64,000 nt of DNA from SZUA-186 sp039714155 (GCA_039714155.1 JBDLJX010000001.1:1-64000); one strand, 5' to 3'. Shown: positions 1-8,406, counted from the first letter of the stretch. Program-made: numbers and translations. Notes: generated by a model not told the origin, from the letters alone.

Positions 1-60
1 CGTTGCAGCCTTTGTTAAGGGAATGGCCATTAACTGCAGGCTGCGCCTTGTCCTGGGTCA
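1..60 (-). repeat. Edge-truncated copy of a structured intergenic repeat (family B)
   Basis: The first 60 bases match the interior of the two hairpins at 39688-39889. GGCCATT, then two bases, CTGC, then five bases, GCGCCTTG fall at 25-50 with the same spacing as at 39842-39867 and, inverted, at 39709-39734. Only one half is inside the window, so its pairing arms cannot be checked. No gene is visible between here and ogt. Strand is nominal. Confidence 0.5.
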
Positions 61-117
61 TTTGTGGGCCTCTGATATGTGCACGTTATCCGTTACACCA
101 CACTAGATAGGGCCTGG

Positions 118-612
118 TCAGGCCGATTTCAAGGCAGGCGGCAGGGTACCTTCATGTCGCAGCAGCCACAGCTTGCGGTCCAGGACTGGCCCGCCGGTAT
201 GGCCACCATAGCCGCCGATACCGGCGGCACTGACCACACGATGACACGGTACGAGTATCGATACCGGGTTGCTGCGGCAGGCATTACCGACGGCGCGCGC
301 GCCACTGCCGAGCTGGCTGGCCAGTTCGCCGTAGGTCCGGACCTGGCCCTGCGGAATTTGCTGCAGTGCCGCCCAGACGCGTTGCTGGAAGGCGGTGCCT
401 GAGCATGACACGGGGATATCGAGGGCTGTGTCGGGATTATTGAACCAGGCCTGTAACACCCTGACCACCTGCCGCGCAAACGGCGAGTTGGCGGGGCGCA
501 AGCGGGTTCGGCCGGAGACGTAATCAATGGCCGTGACCTGCCGGCCATGCAGGCGAATACCCAGACGGCCAGGCGGAGTATCCATGATGATATCGTAAGT
601 GGCGATTTTCAT
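118..612 (-). CDS. ogt: Methylated-DNA--protein-cysteine methyltransferase
   Basis: This is a suicide repair protein that takes the alkyl group from O6-alkylguanine (and O4-alkylthymine) onto its own cysteine. The 164-residue product has the family's PCHRV active-site motif, with the acceptor Cys at about residue 123, preceded by the helix-turn-helix and arginine-finger region (RAVGNACRSNP). It has no N-terminal Ada regulatory domain, so it is the stand-alone Ogt/MGMT type. The start is an ATG at 612. It follows rplS on the same strand, but a 307-bp gap filled by a long palindrome separates them, so co-transcription is doubtful. Confidence 0.93.
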   Translation of the reverse strand: MKIATYDIIMDTPPGRLGIRLHGRQVTAIDYVSGRTRLRPANSPFARQVVRVLQAWFNNPDTALDIPVSCSGTAFQQRVWAALQQIPQGQVRTYGELASQLGSGARAVGNACRSNPVSILVPCHRVVSAAGIGGYGGHTGGPVLDRKLWLLRHEGTLPPALKSA

Positions 613-623
613 TGGTCAGCCCT

Positions 624-859
624 AACCCGCATTTCTCACGGGGTGGCGAGATGATCGCGCAGGGATTTGGATGGATGAAATACATCCCTGTATTTCACCC
701 CTTCGGGGCCGCTACGCGGTCCAAATCCGTTCCCGACGGATTTGTCACAAGGCATTTTCTGAAGAAGTGGAATAACCATGTGTATTTCCGACTGAAGAAA
801 ATGCCTTGTGGATTCAAAGAACAAGCGAGGGCTCGTCAATCCCGTGAGAAATGCGGGTT
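624..859. repeat. Long nested inverted repeat, family A copy 1
   Basis: The outer arms at 624-642 and 841-859 are perfect reverse complements (19 bp). An inner pair, 746-760 and 796-810, is a perfect 15-bp match. The loop side holds TACATCCCTGTA at 681-692. A second copy, in opposite orientation, lies at 34762-34981 and shares blocks such as gacgagccctcgcttg and tgcgcgatcatctcgcc while its arms differ. It fills the ogt-rplS gap and encodes no recognisable protein. Confidence 0.85.
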
Positions 860-869
860 TAACGCAGAC

Positions 870-887
870 GGGTACCCGAAGGTACCC
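870..887 (-). terminator. UUCG-capped hairpin downstream of rplS
   Basis: Read on the minus strand this is a 7-bp stem, GGGTACC/GGTACCC, closed by the very stable TTCG tetraloop, about 30 bp past the rplS stop. No T-run follows, so it may stabilise or process the 3' end of the S16-operon mRNA and need not be an intrinsic terminator. Confidence 0.45.
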
Positions 888-918
888 ATTAGTGTAGCTG
901 CAAATACTCAAACCTGTC

Positions 919-1263
919 TCAAGAGAGTTTTTCCTTGATGCGGGCAGACTTGCCGGAACGTTCACGCAGGTAGTAGAGCTTGGCGCGGCGCACATCACCG
1001 CGGCGCTTGACCTTGATTCCGGCGATCGCAGGGCTGTGTGTCTGGAATACACGCTCGACACCTTCACCATGCGAAATCTTGCGGACTGTAAACGCAGAGT
1101 TCAGGCCACGGTTGCGTTTCGCAATCACCACACCTTCAAAGGCCTGCAAACGCTCGCGGTTACCTTCCTTGACCTTGACCTGCACCACAACAGTATCGCC
1201 AGGCGCAAAATCCGGCACATCCTTTTTCAGCTGCTCGTTTTCAATTTCTTCAATGATGTTCAT
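919..1263 (-). CDS. rplS: 50S ribosomal protein L19
   Basis: L19 sits at the 30S-50S interface of the large subunit. The 114-residue sequence matches the family end to end: N-terminal IIEEIENEQLKKDVPDF, the central GDTVVVQVKVKEGNRERLQAFEGVVIAKR, and the basic C-terminal VRRAKLYYLRERSGKSARIKEKL. It is the last gene of the rpsP-rimM-trmD-rplS operon, 39 bp after trmD, the classical proteobacterial order. Confidence 0.98.
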   Translation of the reverse strand: MNIIEEIENEQLKKDVPDFAPGDTVVVQVKVKEGNRERLQAFEGVVIAKRNRGLNSAFTVRKISHGEGVERVFQTHSPAIAGIKVKRRGDVRRAKLYYLRERSGKSARIKEKLS

Positions 1264-1302
1264 GACCCTTACCTCTGCTCCTGGTTGCAGGTATACCCGC
1301 TG

Positions 1303-2040
1303 TTACTGTTTATGTTCGTCAATAAATTCGTTCAGCAATGCCCGTCGTTCGTCGTCCAGTTCGGCATCTGCCAGCAGATCGGGACGCCGTTGCCACGTCC
1401 GCCCGAGTGCCTGCTTCAGCCGCCATCGCCGGATCCCGGCGTGATTGCCACTCAGCAACGGCTCCGGCACCCGCAACCCGTCAATCTCTTCCGGACGGGT
1501 ATAATGCGGGTAATCCAGCACACCGTCCATGAACGAGTCTTCCTGTGCGGAATCCGCATCACCAAGCGCACCTGGCAGCATCCGCGTCACACTGTCCATT
1601 ACTACCAGGGCCGGCAACTCACCGCCGCTTAACACATAGTCCCCGATAGACAGTTCTTCATCCACTTCCGTATCGATGATCCGTTCATCAATACCTTCAT
1701 AACGGCCAGCCAGCAGGATAAGCCGTGGCAGGCAGGCCAGCTCACGGACTCTCGACTGGGTCAGTCGCTGGCCCTGGGGAGACAGGTAAATCACCGGGGC
1801 CGCTGCGCCATCCGCGCGTACTGCACGCAGTGTTTCGCGTAGCGGTTCAACCGTCATCACCATCCCGGGGCCACCACCGTATGGCCGGTCATCAACAGAA
1901 CCGTGTTTGTTACTGGTGTAGTCACGCGGGTTCCACGTCACCAGTTCAACCAGGCCCTGGTCGACCGCGCGGCCCTGAATCCCGTGCATCGCCTGTGCCC
2001 GGATCATCTCGGGGAACAGGGTAATAACGTCAATACGCAC
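1303..2040 (-). CDS. trmD: tRNA (guanine-N1)-methyltransferase TrmD
   Basis: TrmD makes m1G37 in tRNAs that read CNN and some other codons, which prevents +1 frameshifting; SAM is the methyl donor. The 245 residues begin MRIDVITLFPEM and carry the SPOUT trefoil-knot signature (LSIGDYVLSGGELPALVVMDSV) in the middle, plus the family's basic C-terminal domain. It uses a GTG start at 2040 that overlaps the rimM TAG stop by one base (TAGTG), so the two are probably translationally coupled. Confidence 0.97.
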   Translation of the reverse strand: MRIDVITLFPEMIRAQAMHGIQGRAVDQGLVELVTWNPRDYTSNKHGSVDDRPYGGGPGMVMTVEPLRETLRAVRADGAAAPVIYLSPQGQRLTQSRVRELACLPRLILLAGRYEGIDERIIDTEVDEELSIGDYVLSGGELPALVVMDSVTRMLPGALGDADSAQEDSFMDGVLDYPHYTRPEEIDGLRVPEPLLSGNHAGIRRWRLKQALGRTWQRRPDLLADAELDDERRALLNEFIDEHKQ

Positions 2041-2600
2041 TAAAATTCCGGATCCCAGTCTACCCGAATCCTGCGGGCTGCCAGATCAACCGATTCGATC
2101 ACCTGGCCTTGGATAAACGGGATCAGTCGCTCCCGATCACCCTTGACCACCAGCACATCATTGGCACCGGTCTCGATCAGGTAATCAACCGTGCCCAGTT
2201 CCCTGCCATCAAGTGTCTCTACATGCAGACCGACAAGGTCATGCCAGTAATATTCATTCTCGCCGGTATCCGGTAATTGCTCATGCAGGATGCCGATCCC
2301 GGTGCCTTTCAGCGCGGCCGCCGCATCGCGGTCCTGACAGTCTGGCAGTCTCGCGATCAACCCCTTGCCGTGCCGGCGCGCCTCGATACCCTCGACCACC
2401 TGCCATTGCCGGCCACGTTCGAGATACCAGGGACGATAGTCAAGCAGGTTTTCCGGAGGTGCGGTAAATGACATCACGTGCACCCAGCCCTTGACACCAT
2501 ACGGGCCGGCTACCCGGCCTACGATTATCGGCGTAGCGTCTGCCGATGCATCGGTTGTTTCGTACTTGCCCGCCATTGCCGGTTCAGCGCCGGTAGGCAC
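2040..2600 (-). CDS. rimM: Ribosome maturation factor RimM
   Basis: RimM binds S19 and helps mature the 30S head. The protein has the N-terminal RimM beta-barrel (IIVGRVAGPYGVKGWVHV) and the C-terminal PRC-barrel (NEYYWHDLVGLHVET...LIPFIQGQVIESVDLAARRIRVDWDPEF). The longest frame starts at GTG 2600 and gives 186 residues. An in-frame ATG at 2576 (MAGKYETT...) is equally possible, because neither has a strong ribosome-binding site. It sits 7 bp after rpsP. Confidence 0.96.
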   Translation of the reverse strand: MPTGAEPAMAGKYETTDASADATPIIVGRVAGPYGVKGWVHVMSFTAPPENLLDYRPWYLERGRQWQVVEGIEARRHGKGLIARLPDCQDRDAAAALKGTGIGILHEQLPDTGENEYYWHDLVGLHVETLDGRELGTVDYLIETGANDVLVVKGDRERLIPFIQGQVIESVDLAARRIRVDWDPEF

Positions 2601-2607
2601 ACAGCGG

Positions 2608-2850
2608 TTACTGCCGGTATTCCTTCAGCAGTTTTGTCACACGATCAGAGATCTGGGCACCCTTGGAACTCCAGTAATCGGCGCGTTCCGTATCAATCCG
2701 CAGGCGTTCCTCCTGACCCTTCGCAATTGGATTGAAAAAACCAATGCGTTCGATATACCGCCCGTCTCGCTTGTTACGGCTGTCGGTTACCACAATGTGG
2801 TAAAACGGGCGCTTCTTGGCACCACCGCGTGACATCCTGATCGTCACCAT
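2608..2850 (-). CDS. rpsP: 30S ribosomal protein S16
   Basis: S16 is an early-binding small-subunit protein needed for 30S assembly. The 80-residue product starts MVTIRMSRGGAKKRPFYHIVV and contains GRYIERIGFFNPIA, both diagnostic. I start it at ATG 2850, not at an upstream in-frame GTG at 2886: GAGAGGAAAC lies just before this ATG, and family members begin MVTIR. It is the first gene of the rpsP-rimM-trmD-rplS operon. Confidence 0.97.
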   Translation of the reverse strand: MVTIRMSRGGAKKRPFYHIVVTDSRNKRDGRYIERIGFFNPIAKGQEERLRIDTERADYWSSKGAQISDRVTKLLKEYRQ

Positions 2851-2878
2851 GAATCTGTTTCCTCTCTGAAAAATTCCG

Positions 2879-2900
2879 CGCGACACATTGACGTGTCGCG
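2879..2900 (-). promoter_or_regulatory. Hairpin in the rpsP leader
   Basis: An inverted repeat, cgcgacac / gtgtcgcg with a six-base loop, lies between the predicted transcription start and the rpsP ribosome-binding site. It could be an element of mRNA stability or autogenous control. That role is only inferred from position. Confidence 0.35.
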
Positions 2901-2918
2901 ACCGTTAAAAACCGCATA

Positions 2919-2946
2919 ATTTTACGCGATTAACAGAAAATGTGAA
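2919..2946 (-). promoter_or_regulatory. Predicted sigma-70 promoter of the rpsP operon
   Basis: On the minus strand a -35 TTCACA (2941-2946) and a -10 TAAAAT (2919-2924) are separated by 16 bases. Transcription would start near 2912, about 60 bp before the rpsP start codon. Confidence 0.5.
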
Positions 2947-2950
2947 GAGC

Positions 2951-3430
2951 CAACAGGCAATTAGCGTGAAATACCGGGGGTCATATGATCACAGGACTCG
3001 TCCCGGCAACCGGACAAGAATAGTGTCGAAATACATTACAGATACCTACAGCCTCTGGCAATACAACAAAAGATATATGTAACATATTGTATCTAATAAT
3101 TATTTTACTTTTTGCCAGAACGACATATCGTGCAGCATTTGTCGGTCTTTCTTACGATGGGCCAATCGTTACACCCTTGCGCGTCAAAGATGTGACGGTA
3201 AGTTGTTTTAATTACAGTGATTTTTCAACTTGGCATGGCGCTTGCTGTATTCAGGGCACAGAGATAAAAAACAGCATCAACGCGGGGGAGTAAGCGGAGT
3301 AAAAAAACTAAACACGAATTCATTGCAAATAATAAGAACAACTTTCGCGCACGGCAAGTTAAGTTAAAAACAGATTGGCACAATAACCATAATAAGTACG
3401 AAAATTCTCGCCGATTCAGCGCAATTGTTA
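2951..3430. other. AT-rich intergenic region between rpsP and ffh with no recognisable gene
   Basis: About 480 bp, clearly richer in A+T than the rest of the window, lie between two minus-strand operons. Open frames here are short and have no family resemblance or ribosome-binding site. The region ends in a strong plus-strand terminator, which suggests an unannotated plus-strand transcript such as a small RNA. Confidence 0.4.
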
Positions 3431-3456
3431 ACGGTGGCCCAGGCCACCGTTTTTTA
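3431..3456 (+). terminator. Intrinsic terminator, plus-strand orientation
   Basis: A 9-bp GC-rich stem (acggtggcc / ggccaccgt) with a two-base loop is followed by a run of six T on the plus strand. On the minus strand the hairpin is followed by taacaattgc, so it is not a good terminator for ffh. No plus-strand gene is known upstream. Confidence 0.7.
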
Positions 3457-3485
3457 TTGCCTGTTAAAAATATCCCGATCGATCC

Positions 3486-3594
3486 CGGCCCGCCCCTACG
3501 CGGCGAGGACGCCGCTCCCACAAATTCCTGTCGCCTTCCTGTGGGAGCGCCGTCCCCGGCGCGAATCACGGCGAGGCGCCGCTCCTACAATAAA
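3486..3594. repeat. REP-like palindromic repeats (family E)
   Basis: Two adjacent GC-rich imperfect palindromes are built on gggagcgccgtccccggcgcg and cggcgaggcgccgctcc. The same motif recurs at 9490-9538 and 11176-11226. They resemble REP elements common between genes in Pseudomonas-like gammaproteobacteria. It lies just past the 3' end of ffh. Confidence 0.7.
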
Positions 3595-3624
3595 ATTTTT
3601 TGCCATGGTCAGGTTAACTATTCA

Positions 3625-4998
3625 TTAGAACGGCATCCCCCCAGGCATACCCCCCGGCGGCAGCTTGCCCTTCATACCGCGCAGCATCTTGCCCATGCCG
3701 CCCCTGGACATCTTCTTCATCATCTTGCGCATCTGCAGGTACTGTTTCATCAGCTTGTTGACGTCCTGAACCTGGGTACCGGAACCGGTGGCGATGCGGC
3801 GGCGGCGCGAACCCTTGATGACATCCGGAAAGCGGCGTTCCTGCTCGGTCATGGAATTGATAATGGCAACCATGCGCTTGATCTGGCCATCATCGGCCAT
3901 TGCCACGGCTTCCTTCGGTAGTTGCCCCATGCCCGGCAGCTTGTCCATCAACGAACCCAGCCCGCCCATGTTGAGCATCTGTTCGAGCTGGTCACGGAAA
4001 TCGCCCATATCAAAGCGCTTGCCCTTTGAAAGCTTGCCGGCAAGCTTCGCCACCTTGTCCTGGTCGACCTTCTGCTGCGCCTCCTCCACCAGACTGAGCA
4101 CATCGCCCATGCCAAGAATGCGCGACGCAACACGATCGGGGTGAAACGGCTCCAGCGCCGCGGTTTTCTCGCCCACGCCAATGAACTTGATCGGTTTACC
4201 GGTGATTGCACGGATCGACAAGGCGGCGCCACCACGGGCATCACCATCGGTCTTGGTCAGGATCACACCGGTCAGCGGCAAGGCATCATTGAATGTCCGC
4301 GCCGTATTGGCCGCGTCCTGACCAGTCATACTGTCGACCACGAACAGGGTCTCGACGGGATCGAGCACCGCATGCAGTTCGCGGATCTCGGTCATCATCT
4401 CCTCGTCGATATGCAAACGACCGGCGGTATCAATAATGACCACATCGAGATGATGATTGCGTGCATGCTTGACAGCGGCCGCAGCGATTTCAGCCGGCTG
4501 CTGACCGGTGTGACTCGGAAAGAATTCCGCCTTGACCTCGCCGGCAAGTGTCTTGAGCTGGTCGATGGCGGCTGGCCGGTAGATATCGCAACTGGCCAGC
4601 AGCACGGACTTTTTATTGTGCTCCTGCAACAGGCGCGCCAGTTTCGCACTGCTGGTGGTCTTGCCCGAACCCTGCAGGCCGGCCATCAGCACCACGGCCG
4701 GTGGCCGGGTGGCAAGATTCAACGCATCGTTGGCCTCGCCCATGATCCGCACCAGCTCATCATTGACTACCTTGACCAGCGTCTGGCCCGGCGACAGGCT
4801 CTTCACTACCTCCTGGCCGCTGGCACGCTCACGCACCCGGTCAATGAAATCCTTGACTACCGGCAGCGCCACGTCCGCCTCCAGCAGTGCCATGCGTACT
4901 TCGCGCAACGTGTCCTTGATATTGTCTTCGGTCAGCCGCCCCTGCCCGCGCAGGTTACGGATGGTCGTGGAAAGGCGGTCTGTGAGATTGTCAAACAT
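3625..4998 (-). CDS. ffh: Signal recognition particle protein Ffh
   Basis: Ffh is the SRP54 GTPase that, with 4.5S RNA, delivers ribosomes making membrane proteins to FtsY. The 457 residues show the N domain, then the G domain with P-loop GLQGSGKT (about 107-114), DTAGR and TKTDGDARGGAALS. The methionine-rich M domain follows, ending in a Gly/Met tail (MLRGMKGKLPPGGMPGGMPF). It is transcribed alone, divergently from ypjD. Confidence 0.98.
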   Translation of the reverse strand: MFDNLTDRLSTTIRNLRGQGRLTEDNIKDTLREVRMALLEADVALPVVKDFIDRVRERASGQEVVKSLSPGQTLVKVVNDELVRIMGEANDALNLATRPPAVVLMAGLQGSGKTTSSAKLARLLQEHNKKSVLLASCDIYRPAAIDQLKTLAGEVKAEFFPSHTGQQPAEIAAAAVKHARNHHLDVVIIDTAGRLHIDEEMMTEIRELHAVLDPVETLFVVDSMTGQDAANTARTFNDALPLTGVILTKTDGDARGGAALSIRAITGKPIKFIGVGEKTAALEPFHPDRVASRILGMGDVLSLVEEAQQKVDQDKVAKLAGKLSKGKRFDMGDFRDQLEQMLNMGGLGSLMDKLPGMGQLPKEAVAMADDGQIKRMVAIINSMTEQERRFPDVIKGSRRRRIATGSGTQVQDVNKLMKQYLQMRKMMKKMSRGGMGKMLRGMKGKLPPGGMPGGMPF

Positions 4999-5141
4999 AA
5001 GCGACGGCTGTGCCTGTAGAGAAATCAGGCTCTGATTATAACGGCAAAGCCGTAACTGGAAAGATCAGGGCACCGCCATGTGCTTCAATGCCATGCCGGG
5101 TTATGCGATGATGCATGGATTACAGAGCACACGACCCGTAA

Positions 5142-5954
5142 ATGACTGCCTCAATTACCGGATTACTGGCGATAACACTCTACCTGCTGGCGAGTGGCTT
5201 GCTGGTCACACGCCTGGTGCATGGCCCGGCCAACGGGAACGGCCGTCGTAAACAGGTGTTGCTACTCGGTATCGCCGCCATCCTCATACACGGCTCCCTG
5301 CTGTACCCGTCCATACTGACAGGCAACGGACTCAACCTCGGTTTCTTCAACGCCGCCTCGCTGATCGCCCTGATGACCGCGACATTGCTGCTGGTTACCG
5401 CCTTCCGCGAACCGGTCGAAAACCTCGGCATCCCGGTATTCACGGTGGCTGCTATCAGCATCCTGCTGTTGCTGATATACCCCGTTGAATCCGCTGGTGC
5501 CGGCACCAGCACTTCCTGGCAACTCGATACACACATACTGATATCACTATTGGCCTACAGCATCCTTGGCCTGGCGGCATTGCAGGCGCTGCTGCTTGCC
5601 ATCCAGGAGTACCACCTGCACAACCGTCAGCCGGGCGGCTTTATCCGTTCACTGCCACCATTGCAGACCATGGAAGCGCTGATGTTCCAGATGATCGGCA
5701 TTGGCTTCGCCCTGCTGACACTGGCACTGCTGACCGGCATACTTTTCCTGGAAGACATCTTCGCCCAGCACCTGGTTCACAAGACGGCCCTGTCCATCGG
5801 CGCCTGGGTGGTGTTCGCCACCCTGCTGTGGGGGCGCTGGCGTTTTGGCTGGCGCGGCCGGGTCGCCATTCGCTGGACCATCGGCGGCTTCATCTTCCTG
5901 ATGCTGGCCTATTTCGGCAGCAAGCTGGTGCTGGAACTGATCCTGTCCCGTTAG
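5142..5954 (+). CDS. ypjD: Inner-membrane protein YpjD, CcsA/CcmC-type cytochrome c assembly family
   Basis: A 270-residue protein with about eight hydrophobic segments, in the family of CcsA-like membrane proteins usually found beside ffh. The ccsA-type core is the segment WQLDTHILISLLAYSILGLAALQALLLAIQEY, with a conserved His before a helix, followed by a TM segment and a late His (HLVHKTALSIGAWVVF). E. coli YpjD is not needed for cytochrome c maturation under tested conditions, so a haem role is family-based inference. The next gene is a CorC-type protein, as in E. coli (ypjD-yfjD). Confidence 0.9.
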   Translation: MTASITGLLAITLYLLASGLLVTRLVHGPANGNGRRKQVLLLGIAAILIHGSLLYPSILTGNGLNLGFFNAASLIALMTATLLLVTAFREPVENLGIPVFTVAAISILLLLIYPVESAGAGTSTSWQLDTHILISLLAYSILGLAALQALLLAIQEYHLHNRQPGGFIRSLPPLQTMEALMFQMIGIGFALLTLALLTGILFLEDIFAQHLVHKTALSIGAWVVFATLLWGRWRFGWRGRVAIRWTIGGFIFLMLAYFGSKLVLELILSR

Positions 5955-5968
5955 GACTCTTTCTGACT

Positions 5969-6012
5969 GACAACGGATACAGAACCAACACGCTGAGTAC
6001 CAGTTTTTTATT
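5969..6012 (+). repeat. Short 3' motif shared with the dolP downstream region
   Basis: gatacagaaccaa followed by ctgagtaccagttttttatt lies just after the ypjD stop. Nearly the same sequence follows dolP at 40533-40582. Each is downstream of a plus-strand gene and ends in a T-run, but neither forms an obvious strong hairpin. Confidence 0.55.
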
Positions 6013-6017
6013 AAATA

Positions 6018-6254
6018 GTGTCCGTCCATAAAGACCGGTTATTTTCTCGCAAAGACGCAAAGCACGCCAAGACAGGATTTTAAAATGCCATTAAAACAAT
6101 CTTTTAACACTTTGCGTGCTCTGCGTCTTGGCGAGAGTTTATTGTTTGTGGATGGACACTTAATGGCCACGAAATCCACGAAAGGACACGGAAAAATGTC
6201 TTTAAGGCTTTTTTTCCTTCCGTGTTTTTCCGTGGATTCCGTGGCAATAATATC
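6018..6254. repeat. Two-hairpin intergenic repeat
   Basis: One hairpin pairs ctcgcaaagacgcaaagcac with a cactttgcgtgctctgcg region around 6112-6138. The second pairs ggccacgaaatccacgaaagg with ttccgtggattccgtggc (about 6167-6245). The first is bracketed by gtgtccgtcca and tggatggacac. Both hairpin types reappear in the elements near 28.7 kb and 36.2 kb. It fills most of the ypjD-yfjD gap, and no gene is visible. Confidence 0.7.
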
Positions 6255-6358
6255 GGTCTTGTTCAGGTTGAAAAAGTACCAGTCCTGTTCACCGCACTGA
6301 CAGGGCCCGCAAATTTACGTAAGATAGACGCTGGTAACCAACACGAGGCTGTCCCTTT

Positions 6359-7642
6359 TTGGACGACGTCCCCCTGAGCGTCCTGTTTCTGGCGCTCTTC
6401 ATCCTGTTGTTGCTGTCCGCCTTTTTCTCCGGCTCCGAGACCGGGTTGATGACACTCAACCGCTACCGGTTGAAACATCTTGCCGAAGACCGAGAGCATG
6501 CCGGTGCACGCCGTGTACAACAACTGCTGAACCGGCCCGATCGATTGATCGGCCTGATTCTGCTTGGCAACAACTTTGTCAATGTACTGGCATCGATGCT
6601 GACAACACTGATTGCGCTACGCCTGGCCGGTGAAGCCGGCATCGCCATTGCTGCCGGTCTGCTCACCCTCGTTATCCTGATTTTTTCCGAAGTCACACCC
6701 AAGACCCTGGCGGCACTGCACCCGGAACGCATCGCCTTTCCGGCCGCCGTTATCTACATCCCGTTGCTGAAGCTGCTCTACCCGCTGGTCTGGCTGGTCA
6801 ATGTCATTGCCAACACACTGCTCAGGTGGTTAGGTGTCACGCCAGAGGAAGGTGCCTCGGATGCCCTGTCGCAGGAAGAACTGCGTACGGTGGTCATGGA
6901 AGCCGGCGCCATGATCCCGGAACGTCACCAGAAAATGCTGCTCAACCTGATGGATCTGGAAAAGGTCACGGTCGAGGACATCATGGTGCCGCGCAACGAG
7001 ATCACCGGCATTGATATCGAAGACAACTGGAACACGATTATAAAAGTGTTATACGACAGCCAGTACATCCGGTTGCCATTGTACCGCGAGAGCATTGATG
7101 ATGTCATTGGCGTCGTCCATATGCGTGATGTCCTGCCGCAACTGAACCGGAACGAACTCGATCATGCCGCCCTGGAAAAGATCGCCCGGCCCCCCTATTT
7201 CATCCCCGAGAACACCTCGCTGAACCGCCAGTTACTCAACTTCCAGCGGGAGAAACGCCGCATCGGCTTCGTGGTCGACGAATACGGCGACATCCAGGGC
7301 CTGACAACCGTGGTAGATATCCTCGAGGAAATTGTCGGCGAATTCACCAGTGACCCGGCAGAGGATTTCGAGGACATCGTGCCGCAGGTGGACGGCAGCT
7401 GGCTGGTGGATGCTTCAATCAATATCCGCACCCTGAACCAGACACTTGGGATGCAGCTATCGACCGACGGCCCGAAGACACTCAATGGTCTGATTACGGA
7501 ATACCTGGAAATGATCCCGGAGACCGGCATCAGTGTACTGCTCGACCAGCACCCGGTGGATATCGTACAGGTCAGGGACAACATCATCCGCACTGTCCGT
7601 ATCCACCCGGTATTAAGCCGCGCCGGGGAACCCGGGACATGA
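6359..7642 (+). CDS. yfjD: CNNM/CorC-family transporter-like protein with CBS pair (YfjD type)
   Basis: A 427-residue inner-membrane protein. Its N-terminal DUF21 transmembrane domain (about 1-180) includes the family motif FFSGSETGLMTLNRYRLKHL; a CBS-domain pair (about 190-330: EDIMVPRNEI..., IGVVHMRDVL, GLTTVVDILEEIVGE) and a C-terminal CorC_HlyC domain follow. CNNM/CorC relatives are linked to Mg2+ efflux. The start is read as TTG 6359, since homologues begin a few residues before the first TM segment and no ATG fits; CGAGG lies upstream. The stop overlaps the next ORF by 4 bp. Confidence 0.93.
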   Translation: MDDVPLSVLFLALFILLLLSAFFSGSETGLMTLNRYRLKHLAEDREHAGARRVQQLLNRPDRLIGLILLGNNFVNVLASMLTTLIALRLAGEAGIAIAAGLLTLVILIFSEVTPKTLAALHPERIAFPAAVIYIPLLKLLYPLVWLVNVIANTLLRWLGVTPEEGASDALSQEELRTVVMEAGAMIPERHQKMLLNLMDLEKVTVEDIMVPRNEITGIDIEDNWNTIIKVLYDSQYIRLPLYRESIDDVIGVVHMRDVLPQLNRNELDHAALEKIARPPYFIPENTSLNRQLLNFQREKRRIGFVVDEYGDIQGLTTVVDILEEIVGEFTSDPAEDFEDIVPQVDGSWLVDASINIRTLNQTLGMQLSTDGPKTLNGLITEYLEMIPETGISVLLDQHPVDIVQVRDNIIRTVRIHPVLSRAGEPGT

Positions 7643-7896
7643 AACTGCTCTTCAACCTCGAGGTCATTGCCGGCAACCAAATCAAGGCACGCCCGAGTGA
7701 TTACCTGCAATCACTGCCGCGTGACCGGCAGCTCGAGGAAGTCACCGAGTTCTTGAACTGGGCAGAAAACGAGGCCAGCAGCAACGAGGATCTGCAGGCA
7801 CGCGCCGAGGCCGAGATCGGCATTGCCACGGCAAAAGAATTCCTGGAGAAACTGAAAAATACCGGCCCGACGATATATACCGGTAAGGACAAATAA
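7639..7896 (+). CDS. Small hypothetical protein coupled to yfjD
   Basis: An 85-residue, soluble-looking, mostly helical protein (EEVTEFLNWAENEASSNEDLQARAEAEIGIATAKEF) with no cysteines, signal peptide or TM segment. Its ATG overlaps the yfjD stop (ATGA), which argues that it is truly translated and coupled to the transporter-like protein. I do not recognise a family. Confidence 0.65.
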   Translation: MKLLFNLEVIAGNQIKARPSDYLQSLPRDRQLEEVTEFLNWAENEASSNEDLQARAEAEIGIATAKEFLEKLKNTGPTIYTGKDK

Positions 7897-7971
7897 TCAT
7901 GCACTGAACACCTGTGGCAACGCAGCATAATCCGGGCTACACAACATTCAAGCAACAATGAGGTAATAAAT

Positions 7972-8361
7972 ATGACTGACAAGACCGACGCAGAATGGCG
8001 CGAACTATTGACACCGGAACAATACGACGTTACCCGTAACAAGGGAACCGAACGCCCGTTCAGCGGTGAATACTACGACTGCAAGGACGACGGCACCTAC
8101 TCCTGTATCTGTTGCGGCGCCCCGCTGTTCGACTCCGCCGACAAGTTCGACTCCGGCACCGGCTGGCCAAGCTTCACCCGCCCGATGGTCGAAGAAAACA
8201 TCAATGCCGAAACCGACGGCAGTCACAACATGGTCCGTACCGAAGTCATGTGTCATACCTGCGGTGCCCACCTCGGCCATGTCTTTCCCGATGGCCCGGC
8301 ACCGTCCGGACAGCGCTACTGCATCAACTCGGCAGCGTTAAAACTTGAAAAGAAAAAATAA
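7972..8361 (+). CDS. msrB: Peptide-methionine (R)-S-oxide reductase MsrB
   Basis: MsrB reduces the R-epimer of methionine sulfoxide in oxidised proteins, using thioredoxin. The 129 residues cover a single MsrB domain. Two CxxC pairs (CICCG and CHTCG) bind structural zinc, and the catalytic Cys lies in RYCINSAAL near the C terminus. Family landmarks GTGWPSF and HLGHVFPDGP are intact. There is no signal peptide, so it is cytoplasmic. GAGGT precedes the ATG. It stands alone between the small ORF and the FHA-like/PilZ gene. Confidence 0.97.
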   Translation: MTDKTDAEWRELLTPEQYDVTRNKGTERPFSGEYYDCKDDGTYSCICCGAPLFDSADKFDSGTGWPSFTRPMVEENINAETDGSHNMVRTEVMCHTCGAHLGHVFPDGPAPSGQRYCINSAALKLEKKK

Positions 8362-8406
8362 TCATCACCCTACAGCAGATTATCCGTCAATTATTCACTA
8401 AAAACA

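Noticed and set aside
624..859. Possible CRISPR or phage attachment site at the ogt-rplS palindrome
   Set aside because: There are no regularly spaced direct repeats, spacers, cas genes, integrase or tRNA end; it is a dyad element with one other copy in the window.
3087..3293. Plus-strand 68-codon frame in the AT-rich rpsP-ffh gap
   Set aside because: It needs a TTG start, has no ribosome-binding site and shows no domain or hydrophobic pattern that looks like a protein.
4141..5019. Long plus-strand frame of 292 codons opposite ffh
   Set aside because: It is fully antisense to ffh, whose motifs are intact; the product has no family pattern.
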